In this document: positions 23,723 to 32,756 of the stretch, piece by piece
Numbering within the stretch: position 1 is the stretch's first letter
Layout of the letters: the number at the start of each line of letters is the position of its first letter
From: Spirochaetaceae bacterium
GTDB taxonomy: Bacteria; Spirochaetota; Spirochaetia; DSM-27196; SLAA01
Assembly (NCBI GenBank): GCA_007695055.1
Contig: REEM01000114.1
Span: 1 to 38,134 of the forward strand
Length of the DNA stretch: 38,134 nucleotides
Reading direction: 5' to 3'
Program-made: the position numbers and the translations under genes
Notes under the pieces: generated by a model
Seen by the model: the letters and a program-made list of their open reading frames with translations, nothing else
Told to the model about the DNA's origin: nothing
The model's database searches: none

Positions 23723-25218
23723 TCTGGGGAGTTGTCCTCAACGGAGCTACCCTCGGCGGAACCATTTGCGCCGCCTGTCTCGTTCTCATCCGTGGCTCCG
23801 CTCGATTCGTCCAGATCGTCAGGTGGCGGGCTGTCGCCAAAGGCAAAGAATATAACCAAGGGTAGCTCAGGCACTGCGTTCACCGTTACCCCGTCGAGTT
23901 GGGACTCCGGAACGTGAGTTAGCTGCAGTCCGGATGGCGTGACCCGATAGAGAAAGCTCACGTCGGTGTCAATCCCGTTGAAGTCAAAGGCAAGCGCTCC
24001 GTCAAACTGGTTGCGTAATGAGGCATGCAGGTATCGGCCGAGGGTAAGGCGACCCGTGTTACCGGCAGTGTTTGGTATGACGTCGGGACGGAGCCGGCTA
24101 TTGCCGCGCCAGAAGAAACTCCGGTCACGTTGGAGGTCAATGTCACCATAGGCAAGGCTTTTCATTCCGCCGCCCGCGCGTTGGTAAAGCTCATCATACG
24201 CCTCAAGTCGGCGTGTCTGTTCGTTGGATATTTGCTCCCGAATATCTGCCTCAATGATCACGAATCGGGAACTGACTCGTGAACCGTTTTCCTCATAGCG
24301 GAGGGTGAGCGACTGCTCGTCTTCAAACTCAAGTTCTAGACCGGTAGCTTGATCTATATAGGTAGTTGCACTGATCGGTTGCAGTCCTGAATAAGATAGT
24401 TCGGTAGTACCTCTCGGCGTCACAATGCGGAGGCTACGCGACTCAGGTTGCGGAAAGAGCCCGTAGGCTGGGTGAAAGCGTTCTAAGTCAAAACGCCGCG
24501 TGCGAAGCATGTCAGCAAAATACCGCGGCCTCCAGGTTTGCATGAGGAAGTTAGAGAATAACTCCCCGTCATGAAACCCTTGCGCACTTGGCTCTTCACC
24601 AACCTCAAAGATTGTCAGGTAGTAGCCAAAGGTCCAGCCTGTTGTGCCGTCCTCGGCAATAACCCGGTACCAATAATCGACAAGTCCGGCCTCGTCGGTC
24701 CGTTCCGGACTCCGATCTATGACCTTGAGTTCCTCACCCTCGCGTAAACGATAAATCCTATCTGAGTGCCGGTCCATGAGCCGCCGAATAGGAAGAGCGT
24801 CCCGCTGAGAACGAGCGTAGGTGCCAGCTAACTCACTGAACTCCTGGGCGAACTCTAATGCAGCCTCTTGGGTTTCGAACTTCCGCACCCGGAATCGACT
24901 GAACTCATCCTCGAGCATGGTGGCATTGTTGTTAGACGAGTCCTCGGTGCCAGCCGCAGCAGAATCTTGATTTGGACGATATTTTGCCCAGTAACTGTCG
25001 GTGATGTTTGACTCACTCATAAGAGTGAGGATGCTTCCGGCGTCGAGGTAGTCTGGATCTTCGGGCCACAGGAGTACTCCATAGCCGATAGGGCGGTCGC
25101 CGCAGGAAATGAAGGCGACGCTCAAAAGAGTTACGAAAATGAGACCTATACCGCTACGCCATGCTCTTGATAGGAGACTGGTCGTGAGTTGTCGGACTGA
25201 CAGCTGTAGATTTGACAT
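23719..25218 (-). CDS. SH3-like lipoprotein of unknown function
   Basis: A 499-residue envelope lipoprotein. A signal peptide ends in a lipobox (AFISCG) with lipidated C39. Residues about 152-205 match a bacterial SH3-like domain: YRLREGEELKVIDRS, then DYWYRVIAEDGTTGWTFGYYLTIF. Such domains often bind peptidoglycan. The long second half is beta-rich with no family I can name. The last 30 residues are Asp/Glu/Ser/Gly-rich. The frame opens at 25254, but ATG 25218 is preferred because it gives a proper signal peptide; the Shine-Dalgarno is weak. It follows the exported protein gene by 121 bp, and its stop overlaps the ABC-F start (GTGA). Confidence 0.8.
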   Translation of the reverse strand: MSNLQLSVRQLTTSLLSRAWRSGIGLIFVTLLSVAFISCGDRPIGYGVLLWPEDPDYLDAGSILTLMSESNITDSYWAKYRPNQDSAAAGTEDSSNNNATMLEDEFSRFRVRKFETQEAALEFAQEFSELAGTYARSQRDALPIRRLMDRHSDRIYRLREGEELKVIDRSPERTDEAGLVDYWYRVIAEDGTTGWTFGYYLTIFEVGEEPSAQGFHDGELFSNFLMQTWRPRYFADMLRTRRFDLERFHPAYGLFPQPESRSLRIVTPRGTTELSYSGLQPISATTYIDQATGLELEFEDEQSLTLRYEENGSRVSSRFVIIEADIREQISNEQTRRLEAYDELYQRAGGGMKSLAYGDIDLQRDRSFFWRGNSRLRPDVIPNTAGNTGRLTLGRYLHASLRNQFDGALAFDFNGIDTDVSFLYRVTPSGLQLTHVPESQLDGVTVNAVPELPLVIFFAFGDSPPPDDLDESSGATDENETGGANGSAEGSSVEDNSPE

Positions 25219-25339
25219 GTGTCTTATTTGAACACAATCAGGGCTGGCGGTCAACTATATCGACATGTATATCCATGGGACTGTATTCATGGCCCTGCAC
25301 CAATGGGACTGGCGCTGGGTTCCCAAGGGGAAGGGGGCT

Positions 25340-26236
25340 TCAGGGCTGTATCTGAACGCGTGCCGAGTCTGGGGCAACTACAAGGACAACTCTTCCCTCG
25401 CGCAGCAGGCTAAGGTTTGTTGGCTGGCTAAGAATGCGAGCTGCATCTGTAGTGCTGATAAGAAGATCCGTAGCCGTTGTACCAAAAATACCGCGCGCAA
25501 GTATGCGAAGCGGATCACTACCAATACGTTCCTCATGGTCGGCGGGCTGTGCGTCTGTGCTGTACGCCACTGGCCCCCACTGCTGTAGATAGTCTGGATC
25601 CATCATTCCTGGTTCAAGCACCACGTTCATCTCGGTGTCATAGATCCGTGGAAAAAGGGCCCCTTGAAGGAGATCTGTCCGAGTTGTGCCGTGCACCTGC
25701 AGCGAGTCGGCAACATACACAATAATCCCGGTGAATTCGCGGGTTGGAACACGCTGGAGATTTCGTGGCAATGGTGAGGAGACTTCGTGTAGACCAAAGA
25801 GCTCGGTGGCGGCCGGGAAAAGAGGGAGGCGATACTCAACGGTGAGTTCCGAAAGATCTCGACTGCGGCGTGAGGAACTGCGTTGAACGTGTGGCACAAG
25901 TCGGGTTATCTCGGCAGCAATGGCGGGAGTATCTGCTGTCGCCGAACCGACAGTGTCAACGGTGTCGCGTTGTAGCCCATGCAGCGCGGTATGCAGCAAC
26001 TGGGGTAGGCTGTAGTCTGCTTCACGTTCAGTGAGATGTACCGCTATGGGTGCATTGCCACCTTGAGTTTCGACTTTGCGTGTTGTGCGAATAATTAACT
26101 CAGCAGTAGTCCAGTCTACAATGTACTCGTTACGCAAAAGCAGCGGATCAGACGCTTGAGCCGATACCTTGGGAGTAATGGCGGTTAGTAGAATGAGGAG
26201 GCTCAATGCGACACAGATTCGTGGGTATGTGATCAT
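25340..26236 (-). CDS. Exported protein of unknown function
   Basis: A 298-residue protein with a Sec signal peptide (residues 1-26, core ALSLLILLTAI, cleavage near KVSAQA) and no lipobox. The mature part begins ASDPLLLRNEYIVDW, and its C-terminal third holds GIFGTTATDLLIS, then ARILS, then LLREGRVVLVV, which looks like a compact alpha/beta domain. I do not recognise a named family. It lies 66 bp after the TPR lipoprotein gene and before the SH3-like lipoprotein gene on the same strand, so the three probably act together in the periplasm or outer envelope. The AAAGAGAG before the ATG is close-spaced. Confidence 0.72.
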   Translation of the reverse strand: MITYPRICVALSLLILLTAITPKVSAQASDPLLLRNEYIVDWTTAELIIRTTRKVETQGGNAPIAVHLTEREADYSLPQLLHTALHGLQRDTVDTVGSATADTPAIAAEITRLVPHVQRSSSRRSRDLSELTVEYRLPLFPAATELFGLHEVSSPLPRNLQRVPTREFTGIIVYVADSLQVHGTTRTDLLQGALFPRIYDTEMNVVLEPGMMDPDYLQQWGPVAYSTDAQPADHEERIGSDPLRILARGIFGTTATDLLISTTDAARILSQPTNLSLLREGRVVLVVAPDSARVQIQP

Positions 26237-26302
26237 CTCTCTTTAAGTATCGGCCGAATGCTGCGGCTCATAAGTCCCGCGCCGCATTGGAGGCCACTCA
26301 AC

Positions 26303-27358
26303 CTAGAGTGCCTCGCCAAAGTAGATACCCGCCCACTCCCAGTTATTGTGAATCTCTGGGTCAGCCGGGAAGTCTATGCGTCGGAAGTAGAGGTACCAGG
26401 TATTGATACGATAGGACCAGTTCCAGGTGCGCAGATATGCTTCGCGCGCATTCGAGCTCACATCCAGCTCGTCAGCAAAGCGAACTCGTGATCGCAGTAG
26501 AAAGGCACCTATATCAAAGGAAATCTGACTGTTGAAGTCCCATTCCTCCTGCTCCCATGACATTGCAAAGAAACTATCGGCGGAACGGTAGCGCAGCAAT
26601 TGGTTTGGACTCTGCACCCAAATAGCGTTCTTTATGGCAGCCACCAGGTCGTCAATGCTTTCCATTGTCCAGTTGCGTCGTGAATTGTAGAGGTTCACCA
26701 AGGTTTGAATCTCACGGTGCGCATCAGGTTTTCCTGGAATTTGGGTGTCTGTATGAGTGAGAAAGGTCTGGTAGGTGCTAAATGCCTCATCCCACCTCCC
26801 CAGTGCCTGATAGCTTTGGGCGAGGTAGTAATGCTTCTTGCCAAGGTCGACTCGATCCGGGAATCGTGTGATGAGATCCTGGTAGTATGCAATTCGGTCT
26901 TCCTCGCTTGGAGTAAGGCGAATAAGCTCACGAAGTGCCTGGTAATGTACCGAGCGCTCACGTACCACAAGATCAGGATATGCCGCTACAATACGAGCGT
27001 AGTACTGAGTAGCAACTGGATGAGCGCCTTCAGAGGCGTAGTGCTGTGCTAAGAGAAGCAGGTAGTAGGCGATATACGGGTCATCTGGACTATCTTCTAT
27101 GTAGCGTGAGAGAAATACCTGCATCCGCTGTGGATAGCCCGCGTTGTAGAGCTGTCCGGCAATCTGTTCAATGAGAACAACCCGCGACTCGTAGGATGCA
27201 TCCGGAGCTTCAAGCATTTCAAATAGGCGCGTCAACTCAGTTCGTTGCTCAGACTCACCGACGAGAAAATACTCATTTCCGCTACGACAGGCTAAAACTG
27301 AGGCTATGATCAGCAGGAGAACTACGCATGTTCCGAAACTGTGCGGGAAATGTTTCAT
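26303..27358 (-). CDS. TPR-repeat lipoprotein
   Basis: A 351-residue lipoprotein: signal peptide core VVLLLIIASVLAC with lipidated C24. Residues about 75-225 contain degenerate TPR-like helix pairs, for example YIAYYLLLLAQHYASEG and HYYLAQSYQALGRWDEAF, the latter a good TPR match; they usually mediate protein contacts. The C-terminal 90 residues are Trp/Phe/Arg-rich and not recognised. The frame opens at 27475, but ATG 27358 has AAGGAG six to eight bases upstream and begins the signal peptide. It is the first gene of the minus-strand envelope/ABC-F/xthA group and diverges from the plus-strand membrane gene. Confidence 0.8.
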   Translation of the reverse strand: MKHFPHSFGTCVVLLLIIASVLACRSGNEYFLVGESEQRTELTRLFEMLEAPDASYESRVVLIEQIAGQLYNAGYPQRMQVFLSRYIEDSPDDPYIAYYLLLLAQHYASEGAHPVATQYYARIVAAYPDLVVRERSVHYQALRELIRLTPSEEDRIAYYQDLITRFPDRVDLGKKHYYLAQSYQALGRWDEAFSTYQTFLTHTDTQIPGKPDAHREIQTLVNLYNSRRNWTMESIDDLVAAIKNAIWVQSPNQLLRYRSADSFFAMSWEQEEWDFNSQISFDIGAFLLRSRVRFADELDVSSNAREAYLRTWNWSYRINTWYLYFRRIDFPADPEIHNNWEWAGIYFGEAL

Positions 27359-27417
27359 GGGTTGCTCCTTGGATGGCAACGGATTTACGAACTCGAGTGT
27401 AACAACCGTGAACGCGC

Positions 27418-27447
27418 TTGGCAAGTCGGAATACCTTCTGCTACACT
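27418..27447 (+). promoter_or_regulatory. Candidate promoter of the membrane-protein gene
   Basis: TTGGCA (27418-27423) and TACACT (27442-27447) are 18 bp apart, 40 bp before the GTG at 27488. The -10 is identical to that proposed at 15276-15281. Confidence 0.55.
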
Positions 27448-27487
27448 TATAGCTCATGAAGGAACGAACAGTCAAAAGGGGAGTCTG

Positions 27488-28030
27488 GTGACAAAGCTCA
27501 AGGTAACGCGATTTCCCGATAAGATGCTGGTCTTTGGATTTCTTTTTGTACTAGCTGGAGCACTACTACTACTTCATACTACAGGTTTTTTGACGGCGTA
27601 TCGTGCATTGTGGCCTGTGCTACCCTTAGTGGTAGGGCTAGGAATGCTGTACGTAGGTTTTGCGCATACAGGTCAGGACGGCTATGTTTTTCTTGGCATG
27701 TTTCTGGCCCTTGGTGGTGCGGTTTACCTGCTCATGAACACCGTGCTTTCGGCGGTTGCGCTCTATAGGATATGGCCACTCTTCATGACCGTTGCCGGGA
27801 TCTCGCTGTTTGTGTATGGACACACAAAGAAAGATCCTGCGGCACGTGCATCACTGCAAATTCCGGCATCAACCATAGCAATACTATCCTTCGTTTTTCT
27901 GAGCTTTAGTATGGATATAGTAGAGACGGACTTTTACCGTTTTGTGTGGAACTGGTGGCCGGTACTCTTGGTGGTGTTTGGAGTATCGCTCATAATTGTC
28001 CATTTTGGCCGCCGCCGGGAACTTCCCTAA
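27488..28030 (+). CDS. Small polytopic membrane protein
   Basis: A 181-residue inner-membrane protein with about five to six hydrophobic segments, in pairs such as MLVFGFLFVLAGALLLLHTTG, then LWPVLPLVVGLGMLYVGF, LWPxx being repeated later as IWPLFMTVAGISLFVYG and WWPVLLVVFGVSLIIVHF. The repeated WP-x-x-x-x-x-G pattern is typical of LiaF/DUF5668-type membrane domains, so a stress-sensing or structural role is possible; this is inference. GTG 27488 is chosen because AAGGGGAG lies five bases before it; the frame opens at 27341, inside the divergent gene's start region. It converges on the zinc-ribbon membrane gene with 23 bp between. Confidence 0.72.
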   Translation: MTKLKVTRFPDKMLVFGFLFVLAGALLLLHTTGFLTAYRALWPVLPLVVGLGMLYVGFAHTGQDGYVFLGMFLALGGAVYLLMNTVLSAVALYRIWPLFMTVAGISLFVYGHTKKDPAARASLQIPASTIAILSFVFLSFSMDIVETDFYRFVWNWWPVLLVVFGVSLIIVHFGRRRELP

Positions 28031-28053
28031 TACCGCGAGGCTCACGCTCATGT

Positions 28054-28449
28054 TCAATCCTTACGCTCGTCAACCTCTTCGTATGGTGTTTCCGGCGGCT
28101 CGCCAAAACGACAGTCTGAACACAGGTTTGAGTCTTGATACACAATACTTGCAAGCGAAAGGCGAGAACCACAGCCCCGACAGTACAAGCGAAATGCACG
28201 GACTGCGCTTTCTCCGCGAGTTAGGGCAAAAACCAAGGCTACCCCGGTTGGAAGCAACCACCAATCTGAGATCTCCAACAGCCGTATCACATGTGCAACT
28301 GCATAAAAGAGTATCAGCCCAGCTGCAATATACAGCGTTGCCAGGCGTTTTCGCGCGGCGGTTTCATACTGGCGTCTCTGAGCCAGGTTGAGAAGCAGAA
28401 TGAGTAGAAAAACCCATTGGAGATACTCGACAATCCATTGGCTAAGCAT
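28054..28449 (-). CDS. Membrane protein with C-terminal zinc ribbon
   Basis: A 131-residue protein. Three hydrophobic segments (about 10-22, 38-58 and 62-77) anchor it in the inner membrane. The cytoplasmic tail carries two CxxC pairs (C90/C93 and C110/C113), a zinc-ribbon arrangement, followed by an acidic end. No named family is recognised. The frame opens at 28485, but ATG 28449 with GGGGAG upstream is better and begins with the membrane part. It follows aroC by 42 bp on the same strand and may share its transcript; the functional link to aromatic synthesis is unclear. Confidence 0.7.
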   Translation of the reverse strand: MLSQWIVEYLQWVFLLILLLNLAQRRQYETAARKRLATLYIAAGLILFYAVAHVIRLLEISDWWLLPTGVALVFALTRGESAVRAFRLYCRGCGSRLSLASIVYQDSNLCSDCRFGEPPETPYEEVDERKD

Positions 28450-28491
28450 AAGGTCTCCCCGCACTTGATAAGGCCGCGGCAGCAACCTGCA

Positions 28492-29547
28492 CTAGGTGAG
28501 CATTGCCGCCTGACGCCTAAAGTGATCCTCTAATACAAGGCAGGCCATGGCCTCCACTACCGGGACGATACGTGGGCAGATGCAGACATCGTGGCGGCCC
28601 TCGGTGCTAATGATCCGTTCGGCTCCCGTGAGGTCCACGGTTTGTTGTTGTCGTGCAATGGAGGAGGTCGGCTTGACCGGAACCCGAAAGAGAATTTGCT
28701 CGCCGGAGCTGATTCCGCCCAGAATTCCACCAGCATTATTGGTCAAAAATCCACCTGGGCCTAACTCGTCGTTGTGTTCACTGCCGGACATGGCGGCAGC
28801 TGCAAAACCGGAGCCAAACTCAATCCCCTTGACCGACCCGATCGAGAGCATGGCGTGTGCAAGCTCGGCGTCGAGTTTGTCAAACACAGGTTCGCCAAGG
28901 CCAGCTGGAACCCCTTCAATGCGGCACTCCACTACGCCACCCATACTGTTGCTTTCTGCCTTAAGAGCCTCGGCACGTGCGAGCATTTTCTGGGCCGCGG
29001 CCGGGTCACACGCACGAAACTCATTTGCCTCGATGTGTTCCGGCTCAAAAGTTTCACACTCTATGCCGCCCGCAGCGGCGGTGTAGGCAAGTACCGAAAT
29101 TCCTCTTTCAGCAAGTAACTTGCGCGCCACGGTGCCAGCTGCCACCCGTCCAGCGGTTTCACGCCCCGATGCCCGCCCGCTTCCCCGCCAGTCTCGCCGT
29201 CCAAACTTCTTCAAGTAGGTATAGTCGGCGTGGCCGGGTCGAAATAGTTGTTTGATTTCGTCGTATGCGGATGGGTCTGCATCGGCGTTGTAGAGAATCA
29301 TGAGCATTGGGGTGCCGGTCGTATAGCCCTCAAAAACACCGGAGAGCATGTGCACCTTGTCCGGTTCCTTGCGAGGGGTGGTTATGCTGTTCTGCCCAGG
29401 TTTACGCCGGTCAAGCTGCACCTGTATCTCTTCCTCGGATATCTCTAGTCCAGGTCGGCAACCGTCAAGTACGACACCCACCGCACCACCGTGAGACTCA
29501 CCAAAGGTTGTTATCCGGAAAACCTGTCCAAAACTGTTACCTGCCAT
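28492..29547 (-). CDS. aroC: Chorismate synthase
   Basis: Converts 5-enolpyruvylshikimate-3-phosphate to chorismate, the last common step to aromatic amino acids, in the cytoplasm with reduced FMN. The family signatures are present: FGESHGGAVG (15-24), the RPGHADYTYLKKFG and GRASGRET motifs around residues 102-132, and the C-terminal RHDVCICPR (residues about 317-325). At 351 residues it is normal. Its start overlaps the end of aroK by 11 bp, so the two shikimate-pathway genes are translationally linked. Confidence 0.97.
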   Translation of the reverse strand: MAGNSFGQVFRITTFGESHGGAVGVVLDGCRPGLEISEEEIQVQLDRRKPGQNSITTPRKEPDKVHMLSGVFEGYTTGTPMLMILYNADADPSAYDEIKQLFRPGHADYTYLKKFGRRDWRGSGRASGRETAGRVAAGTVARKLLAERGISVLAYTAAAGGIECETFEPEHIEANEFRACDPAAAQKMLARAEALKAESNSMGGVVECRIEGVPAGLGEPVFDKLDAELAHAMLSIGSVKGIEFGSGFAAAAMSGSEHNDELGPGGFLTNNAGGILGGISSGEQILFRVPVKPTSSIARQQQTVDLTGAERIISTEGRHDVCICPRIVPVVEAMACLVLEDHFRRQAAMLT

Positions 29548-30133
29548 CTTGGTACTCCTCTATACGTTGAATCAATTTCGGTAGCAGCACTGCAATGCTC
29601 TGTCCTTCCAGCTCAAACACCTCATCTGACAAGGATTGATACAAAGCATCTCTTCGCGTCGCCAGTGCGGAAAACGCTTCCCACGGGTCTTGACCCTCAA
29701 AAAAGGGTGGTACACCACCAGCAACAATACGCTCAAAGAGAATCTCCGGTCTCTCACGCAAATATATGGCCCAGGATAGAGGCCTCAAAAGCGTATAGGC
29801 TGCTTCGTTCTCCGGTGTACCACCACCAAGCGCACAGATGTTGCTGGATTTCTTTGCAGGGTCAGCAGCAGTCCCAACCGTCGAGTTCACGCGACGAACA
29901 ACGGTCAAGGCCGCAGAACGTTCAAGTGTACGGAACGCATCCCGCCCGTTTTGTTCATAGTAACGACGAATGACCTTGGCGCTTTCTTCCTGCGGCAAGC
30001 ACTCACCGCGAGCCTGCAACAGCTCCACAGCAACCTCATCAAGGTCAAAAAAACGGCTGCCCAATGCGTGGGCGGCGCCACGTCCAAGACTTGATTTGCC
30101 GCAATGTTTAAGTCCTAGCAGTAACACTACCAT
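29537..30133 (-). CDS. aroK: Shikimate kinase
   Basis: Phosphorylates shikimate in the aromatic pathway, two steps before AroC. The P-loop GLKHCGKSS is at 7-15, the shikimate-binding aspartates are in FFDLDE (D30, D32), and LGGG at 102-105 contributes to shikimate binding. FRTLE around 67-71 is the helix that usually follows the conserved Arg. At 198 residues it is a little longer than most AroK (about 170), with extra sequence around 83-100. It is coupled to aroC by an 11-bp overlap and starts 17 bp after the GGDEF-EAL gene stops. Confidence 0.9.
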   Translation of the reverse strand: MVVLLLGLKHCGKSSLGRGAAHALGSRFFDLDEVAVELLQARGECLPQEESAKVIRRYYEQNGRDAFRTLERSAALTVVRRVNSTVGTAADPAKKSSNICALGGGTPENEAAYTLLRPLSWAIYLRERPEILFERIVAGGVPPFFEGQDPWEAFSALATRRDALYQSLSDEVFELEGQSIAVLLPKLIQRIEEYQDGR

Positions 30134-30150
30134 TTAGCTTCCAAGGCCTG

Positions 30151-32208
30151 TTATTCGCTCAAAGGACTTGGCTTTGCAATGGCATAACCCTGTGCGTAAT
30201 CCACACCCATTTCTTGGAGCAGGACTCGGATAGATTCATCTCGCACGAACTCCGCAATGGTCTGCATACCCATTACATGTCCCATTTTGTTTACCACATC
30301 CACCATTGCTCGGTCGATAAGATCGGTGTCGATATCTTTCACAAAGCTCCCGTCAATTTTCAGGTAATCAAAGGGTAGGTTTTTCAGGTATGAAAAAGAG
30401 GAAAACCCGTTGCCGAAATCATCCAGAGCGAATAAAGCGCCTTCACGCTTGAGCCCATCAATAAACCTCTTTGCACGGCTAAGATTCTCTATTGCAGTTG
30501 TCTCGGTAATCTCAAAAACAAAGTTCTCCATACTCATGTCATAGCGTTTAAAGGCTTGTTGAATAAAGCCCAGGAAATTATCGTCTGCAATTGAGGAGGC
30601 GGAGATGTTAAGACAGAAAATGCGTGGCACTCGGCCAACATCTATGTCGTGGCGGGCAACTTTCAGGACCGCGTCTATCACCCAACGATCAACTTGCGGC
30701 ATGAGATTGTACTTCTCTGCCGCCGGAATAAACTCGTGGGGATTGATAATGGTTCCTTCTGTATCTTTGAGTCTAAGTAGAATTTCCAGCTTTTCCGGGA
30801 AGTCCCCGTGGAGGGGAACCACCGGTTGTCCGTACAGCACAAAGCGGTCTTCCTCTATTGCCTTAGTCAGACGCGAGATCCAGTGCATTTCTCCGCGGCG
30901 CTGAATGAAGGTGTGATCTGCCACCTCGTAGACCTTGATCATGTTTCCACCGAGCTCTTTTGCCACATAGCATGCGTCGTCGGCCGCGGCAATGATCTCG
31001 TGCACGTCCTCCTCGGTGTGTCGAATTGGCACAACTCCAACGCTGCCGGTGATGTTGAAAACATGCATGTTCCAAATGAACTTACGCCTGAGAAAATCAA
31101 GAATGCGCTGAGCATGCTCCATACCTTGCTCAAGTGGACAGTCACGTACAACCACGCCAAACTCGTCGCCACCCATGCGGCCAATGCTGTATGAACCGGG
31201 CGGCAGTTCCTCAAAGAGTTGCTTCAGATCAAGTGATACCTGACGCACCAACTCGTCACCTGCAAAGTGCCCACAGACCTCGTTCACGACCTTGAACTGA
31301 TCAAGATCAAGATAGATGTAGCTATGCACCTGTTCGGAGTCACGCGTGAAATGAGATACTTCTTCAAGTTTCGCAATGAACTCGTGCCGATTTAGGAGGC
31401 CGGTGAGGTTGTCGTGGCTAGCCTGGTACACAAACTGAGCGGACATGCGCTTGTACTCGGTCATGTCGCGGAATGCAATGATCCTTCCGTCTGGTTTATC
31501 GCCCTCGGACTTAATTACGGTTATGGTACCCGAGATATGAACATGAGCGCCAAGGCGGCTATGCAGCCGTACATCCTCAAAGGTATAGAGCGACAGGTCG
31601 CCGTTCTGCAGGAGCACTGGTAGCTCAACCGGGGCGTCACCGCTGCCGCCATACAGTTTGAGGACCTCGACAATCGGCATGCCCTCGGCGTCCTCTTCCT
31701 TCCAGCCGGTAAGCATTTCTGCAACCGGGTTCATGAACTGCACACAGGCGCGCTCATCTGTCGCAATGAGGCCGTCGGCAACCCCGTCAAGAATAGCTTG
31801 GAAGAGCCGTTCCTGCTTAAGTACCTTCCGGTCTACGGCGCTCTTGTATAGGGCAATGTTGATGGTAGAGTAAAGCTCACGTTCCTTGAATGGCTTGAGG
31901 ATATAGCCAAAGGGCTCGGTTTGTTTGGCTCGTTCTAGAGTTGCTTCGTCTGCGTATGCGGTGAGAAACACAATTGGTACACGGTGTTGCTCTTTGATCT
32001 TGGCCGCGGCCTCAATACCGTCAATGTCTCCGGACAGCATGATGTCCATGAGGACGATATCGGGATGGAGACTGAGCGTCACATCAATTGCTTCCTGCCC
32101 ACTAGAAACGGTGGCAAGTACCTCGAATCCAAAAGCCTGGAGCCGACGTTGCAGGTCAAGTGCAATTATGCGCTCGTCCTCGACGATCAAGATGCGTGCG
32201 TCTACCAT
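30151..32208 (-). CDS. REC-PAS-GGDEF-EAL cyclic-di-GMP protein
   Basis: A 685-residue cytoplasmic regulator. REC domain 1-120 with phospho-acceptor D55 and ILKPF (103-107). PAS domain about 133-255 (LFQAILDGVADGLIATD). GGDEF domain about 260-430 with an intact GGDEF (346-350), so diguanylate cyclase activity is possible; no RxxD inhibitory site precedes it. EAL domain about 445-680 with E475 (written EIL instead of EAL), N534, E566, D596, D597, K617, E653 and Q673 all present, so phosphodiesterase activity is likely. Phosphorylation would come from an unlinked histidine kinase. Its start lies just after a terminator that closes the nqr group, so it probably begins its own transcript with aroK and aroC. 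Confidence 0.95.
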   Translation of the reverse strand: MVDARILIVEDERIIALDLQRRLQAFGFEVLATVSSGQEAIDVTLSLHPDIVLMDIMLSGDIDGIEAAAKIKEQHRVPIVFLTAYADEATLERAKQTEPFGYILKPFKERELYSTINIALYKSAVDRKVLKQERLFQAILDGVADGLIATDERACVQFMNPVAEMLTGWKEEDAEGMPIVEVLKLYGGSGDAPVELPVLLQNGDLSLYTFEDVRLHSRLGAHVHISGTITVIKSEGDKPDGRIIAFRDMTEYKRMSAQFVYQASHDNLTGLLNRHEFIAKLEEVSHFTRDSEQVHSYIYLDLDQFKVVNEVCGHFAGDELVRQVSLDLKQLFEELPPGSYSIGRMGGDEFGVVVRDCPLEQGMEHAQRILDFLRRKFIWNMHVFNITGSVGVVPIRHTEEDVHEIIAAADDACYVAKELGGNMIKVYEVADHTFIQRRGEMHWISRLTKAIEEDRFVLYGQPVVPLHGDFPEKLEILLRLKDTEGTIINPHEFIPAAEKYNLMPQVDRWVIDAVLKVARHDIDVGRVPRIFCLNISASSIADDNFLGFIQQAFKRYDMSMENFVFEITETTAIENLSRAKRFIDGLKREGALFALDDFGNGFSSFSYLKNLPFDYLKIDGSFVKDIDTDLIDRAMVDVVNKMGHVMGMQTIAEFVRDESIRVLLQEMGVDYAQGYAIAKPSPLSE

Positions 32209-32219
32209 TCGGCCTACCT

Positions 32220-32250
32220 AAAAGCAGACCGCTCCTGAGAGAGCGGTCTG
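32220..32250 (-). terminator. Probable terminator of the nqr group
   Basis: A perfect 10-bp stem (32225-32234 with 32241-32250) has a 6-base loop. On the minus strand it is followed by GCTTTTAG. A second 8-bp inverted repeat (32262-32269 with 32272-32279) covers the end of the upstream gene. The T-run is short. Confidence 0.6.
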
Positions 32251-32267
32251 GTGCTGCTCAGCTTGGG

Positions 32268-32729
32268 CTAAAGCCCAAGTACTTTTCGCATTGTATCCGG
32301 TTCTAGCCGAAAAGGGGAGCCTTTACCCTGGAGAAAGTGCCATTTTTCCAGTAGGTGAAGTGAGAGTTCGGAATACATGAGCCGCAGACCCTGGTGTTCC
32401 GTTCCAACCGGCTCCACCACGGTGTTCATTTTGCGGAAAATACCGTCTTCAAAAGGTGAGGCAAGATAACCGCGAGTTTCATCGGTCTTCACAAGCCATT
32501 TTCCCTCTACAGTCACCGGCTCACCTAGTCCCTTCCGGCCAGCCATGAGCAACTCACGCAGGCGCTCCCCGGTCTCTTGGAAGTCCAGCCCTGCTTTTGC
32601 CATGCGTTCCTCATCCTCGGTGATGATTTCAATAATGGGGCGTTTGTCGTCGCCGAGGAATCCAGATGCGGTGATAACACCGGGTTCCATGTTTTTCTGC
32701 GCTTTCTGATACTCAGGGGACATCTTCAT
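32268..32729 (-). CDS. Unknown protein at the end of the nqr group
   Basis: A 153-residue soluble protein I do not recognise. It has no signal peptide, membrane segment or cysteines. The N-terminal half (GVITASGFLGDDKRPIIEII, then EDEERMAKAG) looks alpha/beta; the rest is mixed, ending in a helical Leu-rich segment (ELSLHLLEKWHFLQG). It starts 27 bp after nqrF stops, with AAGAGGT upstream, and a terminator follows. It therefore occupies the place where nqrM and apbE sit in proteobacterial nqr operons. A link to Nqr assembly or regulation is possible from position alone. Confidence 0.75.
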   Translation of the reverse strand: MKMSPEYQKAQKNMEPGVITASGFLGDDKRPIIEIITEDEERMAKAGLDFQETGERLRELLMAGRKGLGEPVTVEGKWLVKTDETRGYLASPFEDGIFRKMNTVVEPVGTEHQGLRLMYSELSLHLLEKWHFLQGKGSPFRLEPDTMRKVLGL

Positions 32730-32756
32730 GAGCGTACCTCTTTATTCTTGGACATC

